Below, one piece after another: positions 58,656 through 64,000 of a DNA stretch of 64,000 bases. A model generated the notes under the pieces. It searched no databases, was not told the origin of the DNA, and saw nothing but the letters and a program-made list of their open reading frames with translations. The translations under genes and the position numbers were made by a program. The DNA comes from Posidonia oceanica (Eukaryota; Streptophyta; Magnoliopsida; Alismatales; Posidoniaceae). Location of the stretch: the NCBI GenBank assembly GCA_037176725.1, contig JAZBRS010000054.1:11426001-11490000 (forward strand). The letters are read 5' to 3'. Numbering within the stretch: the first letter of the stretch is position 1; each line of letters opens with the position of its first letter.

Positions 58656-61600
58656 TGTAGTAATCCCGGTGTTTAGATCGTCCATGCACACTACCAAAAG
58701 CTCGCGTGCACCGATCGGAATCAGGCTCACTATAAGCGGCTATGTCCGAGGAGGAAGGCTCAACTCGAAAACACTTGAAATAGAGGAGAAAAGATAAGAA
58801 AAGAAGAAGATAAGACAATTTAGAGTCGCCACCGTGTCTATTATCGGGAGACAAGGAAAACCGAGGAAATGCGTGGATTAACACGCAAAACCAAGCAAAT
58901 GATGCAATGCAAAGCAATGCAAAAGAAAACAAATGCAAATGACTGCAAATGATATGACTTATGCCTAGGATAATGGCAATATGGTCATTACGGGCCAAAA
59001 CACTGGGCAAGGACTCCTGTTACGTGGGGGGAAGGTGTTAGGCACCCCCGACACGCCCGAGAATCGGTCTTTTTAGGCTTACACTCGCATATGCAGGGAA
59101 ATGCAGGTTTGAATGCCTAAGTGCCAATGAATGCCTGAATGAATGCTCAAAGGTGTGCTCTAAGTGATGGGATGCAATGCAAGGAAGTAAACGTGCAGTC
59201 TAAGCGCTCAGCAACGCTGTTTGTGTTCCGAATCGGGCGAAACCTGGCTTGTGAGAACTCCAGGCAGTAAGCATCACTGCCCTATATGCAAATGCAAGCG
59301 AAAAAGCAAAACAGCGGTAAAACCAAGCAATGCGGGCGACATGCAAGAGAAAACAGCATAAAACACGCAAAACAAGGCGAGAAACGAAAGCAGCACGTGA
59401 AACGGTGCAAGAAAACAAGATCAGTACGTAAAACGGTGCGAGAAAACAAAGCAGCACGTGAAACGGTGCAGAAAATAAAGCCAGCACGCAAAACGGTGCA
59501 AGAAACAGAAGCGGCATGCGAAACGGTGCAAGAAACAAGAGTGGCACGTGAAACGATGTGAGAAAACAGAAGCAACACGTGAAACAGTGCAGAAAACAAA
59601 GTCAGCACGCAAAACGGTGCCAAAGGCGAAGCCGACACGCAAAACGGTACCAAAGCAAGCGAAATAAAACATCGGTAAAGCCATGCAGATGCAGATGCAA
59701 GGAGAAAGAGCGGATCAAGCAAAGGGGAGGCAAACGATGCAAGTGTAAGAACAAGCGCCACTTAAAGACTACGCAATGCAGGTGTGAAGACCTACGAAGG
59801 GGAAAGGAAGCAAGTGGAGGGATTACCACTATCTTGTGATCATTTCCCACCAAAGTGTCCCACGATGTGTCTCACACGCTGCCAAAAGCTCATGATGCGA
59901 TCGGATCATGGAAAAGGGGAAGAAAGTCGCAATTAGTAGTGAATCCAGGGAAAACACAACCCAAAGATACCAAGAGTACGCGAAAAGGGGAGATAGAGTT
60001 GATAGACAAGGAGAGAAGATCTTAATCTACATGCTCAAGAAAGCGGGAAACAAAAACAATGCATGCAATGCAAATGATGTACAAATGAATGCTGTGCAGG
60101 GGTTCAGATGGACTTACCTTGGAAATCTGAAGCCTGATCTGAGAAATGTTTGGTCCATGTGGAAGAGCGCTCCACTGGGGTCGTCCAGGTAGCTTGGTTG
60201 AGAAGATCCGGCGGCCCGATCAGAAGATAAGCTGGCTTCAAGGCAGAGGGGCCAAAACAGGAGAGAAGAATGGATCTAAGTGTAAAGGAAGTCCTAGGAG
60301 TGTGCAAAACAAGTCCTCCCATGTAAATGGGAGCTAAGTGCTTAAGTGTGTGCAAAAATGCCAAATGCAAGGATGTATGGGTGCAATGCATGCAAAAATG
60401 CAAGAAAAGGACCTAAGAATGACTTTTCAGAAAACTTAGGGACCTATATGCAATTTTTGAAAAAGTTAGGGACCTAAATGCAAAGATTTTGAAAATTTAG
60501 CGGCTTATATGCAAGGTTTTTGAAAACTTGGGGGTCTGAGTGCAATTTTACAAAATACGAGGCTTAAAATGCAATTTAATAAGGTAAACATGCATTTAAA
60601 TAAGTTTTGAAATCATGTGGAGGTCTTACATGCAATTTTGAAACATGCAGGGGTTGAAATGCAATTTTTATAAAGAAAACTGTGATTTTAAATGGTCTGA
60701 GAATTAAACAATGGACCTAAGTGCAATTTTTAAATATGCAAGGTCTAAAATGCAATTTTATAAGCAAAAGTATGCATTTAAATGAGTTTTATAACATGTA
60801 GAGGATCTATGTGTAATTTCAAAACATGCAGGGTCTAAAATGCAATTTTATAAGGAAAAAATATTAAAAAACAGATGATGTGCATGCAAATGGAGGACCT
60901 ATTTGCAAAAATCAGAAAGCATAGGGAAATAATGCAATGCAGTGAGAAAAGATGGAAAATAAATGCTTAAATCAACAGATCAGAGGACTAAAACGTAAAT
61001 AAAGTAAAAGACAGGATTAAAATGCAATTTACTAAGGTAAAATCAGAGTATTAAATGAGATTTACAACTAAAGGACTGAAATGCAAAAATAAAGAGCCAT
61101 AGGACTGAAAAATAAAGAAGAAAATCTATATTTGAACTACTGCAGGACTGGTAAGTAAATAAACTAAACAGCTGGACTAGAAAGTAAATGCACAGAAACT
61201 TAAATGAACTGAGAATGGACTGGAATGTAAATAAAATAAATAACTGGACTGAATGTAAAGAAAAATAAATAAACTATAACAGCAGAGGACTGAAATGAAA
61301 ATAAAATAACATGCTGGGGTTGAACTAAAATAAAAACTCAAGGAAAACAAGGCATGAGGACTAACTAGCAAATAATCAGTTTTTTAGGTTTTTCATGCAA
61401 TTTCATATGATTTAAATTCAAACTTAAAAGAATCTTAAACGATGGTAGGACTGGAAAGCAATAAAATAAAAACAAAAGGCGAAAATGCAATATTTGGCAA
61501 AAATAGTTTATTAAGAGGAAATAAATGCACAGTAAAACACAGCAGTAGTGGCCACTGTAGCACAGAGCTACCAGTGGCTGCGAAGAGCAGAGAAGGGGTG

Positions 61601-64000
61601 CTGGTGCGACGAGGAACAACGGGCATCGTGCTCCAGAGGCAGGCGGAGGTCGGTGCAACGTCGGCGAGCCGTGACATGGTCTGGAGATGGCCGGAGAAGA
61701 CGACGGAACACTGTGGAAGGTTTGGAAGCAGACCGGAGAACTGGAGCGTCGAGGGAGCATTCTGAGAGCACGGCTGTGCTCCTGGAGGCTGTGCGGACCT
61801 CAGGCGATCAACGGAGCGGAGTTCTGCTGCTGGAACGGCGATTCGAGCTCAGAGCTCGCTGGAGAAGAAGAGGTCAACGGCGGCGCTGACTCAGCGGCAG
61901 AGGAAGGGGAATCCTAGTCAAATGGCCGGAAAAGCAATAGGAGGAGAGAGCTAGCCTAGGGATGAAGAAGATTACCTGTTTCGACGTCCGGAGAGCTCCC
62001 CCGACGCGAGCTGGTTCTGTAGATGCCGGTGAGGTCGGTCCTGCTGATAGAGGGGTCGTCGACGGCTCTTGGGCGTCTGGTTTAGCTCCTGGTGACGCTC
62101 CGGAGCTCCCTGAATGCTTGGAGCGAAGTTCTACAGCTCGGCGCGACAAATGGGTTCTGTGGGTGCTCTGTAGGTCGCCGGAGGTGGGGAAGGATGTCCA
62201 CTGCCCTCTGGCTCAATTGGAAGGTGCTGGTGACTTGCTGGAGGTTGGGTGAAGGGCTCTGGATGCTTAGGAGGGCTGGTGGAGGTTCGTGATGAAAGAT
62301 TAGTGCTGGGTTGATTTCTGGACAGAAAAGGTCGCAGGTGTTTGAAGTGGTGGGTTTGGCCTGTGAGGAGGATGAAGGCTGAGGCTCTGGTGTTTTAGGG
62401 AGGTGGTGTTCTGGAGGATTGCTGGGTGGAGTTTGGGGAAGTTTAGTGGTCAGTAGTGTCGGAAATTTTGGAAGGTGGAGGTGTTGGGTTCTGCTGAGGA
62501 TTCAGGTGGTGTCGGGGGTGGTTTCAAGGTGATTTCGGGCATGAGATGGAGGGCTAGATTGCTGGGATTCTGGGTGAGATTGGGGGAGGAAATGGAGGTG
62601 ATTTGCTGGGTGCTGGATGCTCTGGTTTTTGTGGAATGGAAGAGGAGGAAGAGGGCTGAATTTGTAGAGAAAGAAGGAGAGGATTGGGTGACTCTCGGGT
62701 GCTCTGGATGCTCTCTCTCAGGACGACAAAAAGGCAGTGAAGGAGGAGAAGAGGTGAGGTTTTATCAGGACTGGAGGAAGGAAACGAGCGCGCAGTGGAT
62801 TTGAATTCCACCGGCGCGGGCCGCAGCTTGCAGAGGGAGGATGACCGGAGGCAACGGGCAGTTAATGCCCCGGAAGTCCTGCTGAGAGCTAAGAGAGGAG
62901 GAGGGTGAGTTGGGCTAAAATGATCGAGAGGGAGAAGTTGAATTCAAACGGCAGGAGGGAGAGCTGTAGATCGCGGGAAGAAGAAGAAGAAATTGAAGAG
63001 GAAGAAGAAGAAGGAGGAGGGAAGGAGAGCGACTGTGGGCCGGGCTGCGCGGAGGAAAAGAAAAAAGAAAGAAAGAAAAGAAGGAAGGTGGGGGAGAAGG
63101 GCCTGATGGGCCGGACCAAAGGAAAAGAAATAAAAAAAGAAAGGAAGAAAGGAAGAAGAGGAAAGGAAGAAGAGGAAGAAGAAGAAAAATAAAAATAAAA
63201 ATAAAAATAGAAAAAAAGATTTGAAAATGTTTTTAAGGTAGTTGTTTAAGTTAGGTTTTTTGATTAGGTTTTTTGATTAGGTTTTTAATAGTTGTTTTTA
63301 ATTGGTTAATTAGGGTTAGAAATAGTTTTAGTTTTGATTTAAGTTAGGATTTAAGTTTTCTTTTAATTTGTTTCTTGATTTTGTTTAAATGTTTGTTAAG
63401 TTTTTAAATTGTTTTTAGTTATGTTTTTCTTGTTAAGTCTTTGGGATTTTTTATTAGGTTTTTTAAAGATTGTTTTTAAATTGATCAGGGTGAGTTTTAG
63501 CTTTTAGGATTTTTTCTTAAGTCTTCTTTAAATTATTTTTGATTTTGTTTGTTGAGTTCTTTTGATATATTTTTCTTTCTTTAGTTAGGTTTTCCTTGTT
63601 AAGTTCTTTTCCCTTTTTTCTTTTTTGAAATTTTAAGTTGTTTTTAAAATTTTCTAATTGTTTCTTTTAGATTTGTTTAGTTAAGTTTCTCTTTTTCTTA
63701 AGTAGTTGTCTTAATGTTTTTTTTTAATTGTTTTCTTTCTTCTTAGGATTTGTTTTTTGATTATTTTTAATAGGGTTTTTACTTTCGGTTTGTTTTGAGT
63801 ATATTTTGTGGTTTGCTTGATTTTATAGCATTTTCTTTTTGTTTGTTTAGTATTTTTTAGATCGCATTCTTAGTTTTTAGTTTTAATAGGATTTAGTTAG
63901 ATTTTTGTTTTTTAATTGTTTGTTTAAGTTTTTTAATTATTTCTTTTTAGGATTTTGATTAGTTTTTCTTTTGTTTTAGAGTTTTAAAGGTTTTTAAGGG
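58656..64000 (-). repeat. 5' LTR of element II (partial, runs off window)
   Basis: On the minus strand it ends GATTACTACA at 58656. It contains the relic primer site (about 58822-58832), the GC-rich block (59003-59100), the 30-bp satellite (about 59340-59660), the short palindrome (60316-60333), AATTGCAT repeats (60440-60870), the hairpin (61551-61578), a TATA-like GATAAAACCTC (about 62756-62766) and the pyrimidine/A-rich block (62990-64000). About 600 bp of its start lie beyond the window. Confidence 0.92.
61551..61578 (-). ncRNA. Conserved LTR hairpin (5' LTR of element II)
   Basis: On the minus strand GCCACTGGTAGC pairs with GCTACAGTGGC, perfect except for the conserved bulged G. Relative to LTR A one pair changes from A-U to C-G and one from G-U to A-U. 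Confidence 0.6.

Larger units (their letters stand above)
56882..64000 (-). mobile_element. Element II, 5' part (LTR, primer site, leader, gag start)
   Basis: The minus-strand continuation of 14345-23846 across the inserted element I. It starts with the CCTGC duplication and the N-terminal gag and ends in the 5' LTR, which runs off the window. Confidence 0.9.

Overview
The window is flowering-plant nuclear DNA built entirely from nested LTR retrotransposons. I see no host gene, tRNA, rRNA or CRISPR array. The species cannot be named from the sequence. The gag/pol proteins, the very long (about 5.9 kb) LTRs, two RNase H domains in pol and the TGGCGACTCCGCTGGGGA primer site all point to the Tat/Ogre branch of Ty3/gypsy elements in a large, repeat-rich plant genome.

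Layout. Element II (minus strand) is the oldest host here. Its 5' LTR (58656 to beyond 64000), primer site (58637-58654), leader and gag start lie on the right; the rest of gag, protease, RT, RNase H, archaeal-type RNase H and integrase lie at 23846-15533; its 3' part leaves the window on the left. Element I (plus strand, 23847-56881, about 33 kb) inserted into gag of element II and is flanked by the 5-bp duplication CCTGC. It has LTRs at 23847-29805 and 50943-56881, a decayed gag-pol, an extra ORF resembling plant mobile domain (PMD) proteins after pol, and large hairpin-bearing tandem arrays before its 3' LTR. A truncated solo LTR (C, 34382-40165) interrupts its protease region.

Element III (minus strand, up to 14344) inserted into the 3' region of element II. 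It has 1.5-kb LTRs and a gag but no pol, so it is a non-autonomous gag-only (TR-GAG type) element. Its gag is split by a complete solo LTR (A, 3564-9314) of the Tat/Ogre family, flanked by the 5-bp duplication GATGG.

How the parts relate. All coding regions are broken by stops and frameshifts, so nothing here looks autonomous now. Element III has the same polypurine-tract/LTR junction pattern as element I (AGGGGCATC followed by TG), which fits use of related enzymes in trans, but its primer site differs. The most notable signals are structural: a hairpin with compensatory changes in the big LTRs, three tandem arrays sharing one hairpin core, 25-nt quasi-palindromes upstream of the element III TATA box and in its leader, a long leader hairpin in element III, a relic primer site inside the big LTRs, and a conversion-like patchwork of identity between the two LTRs of element I.
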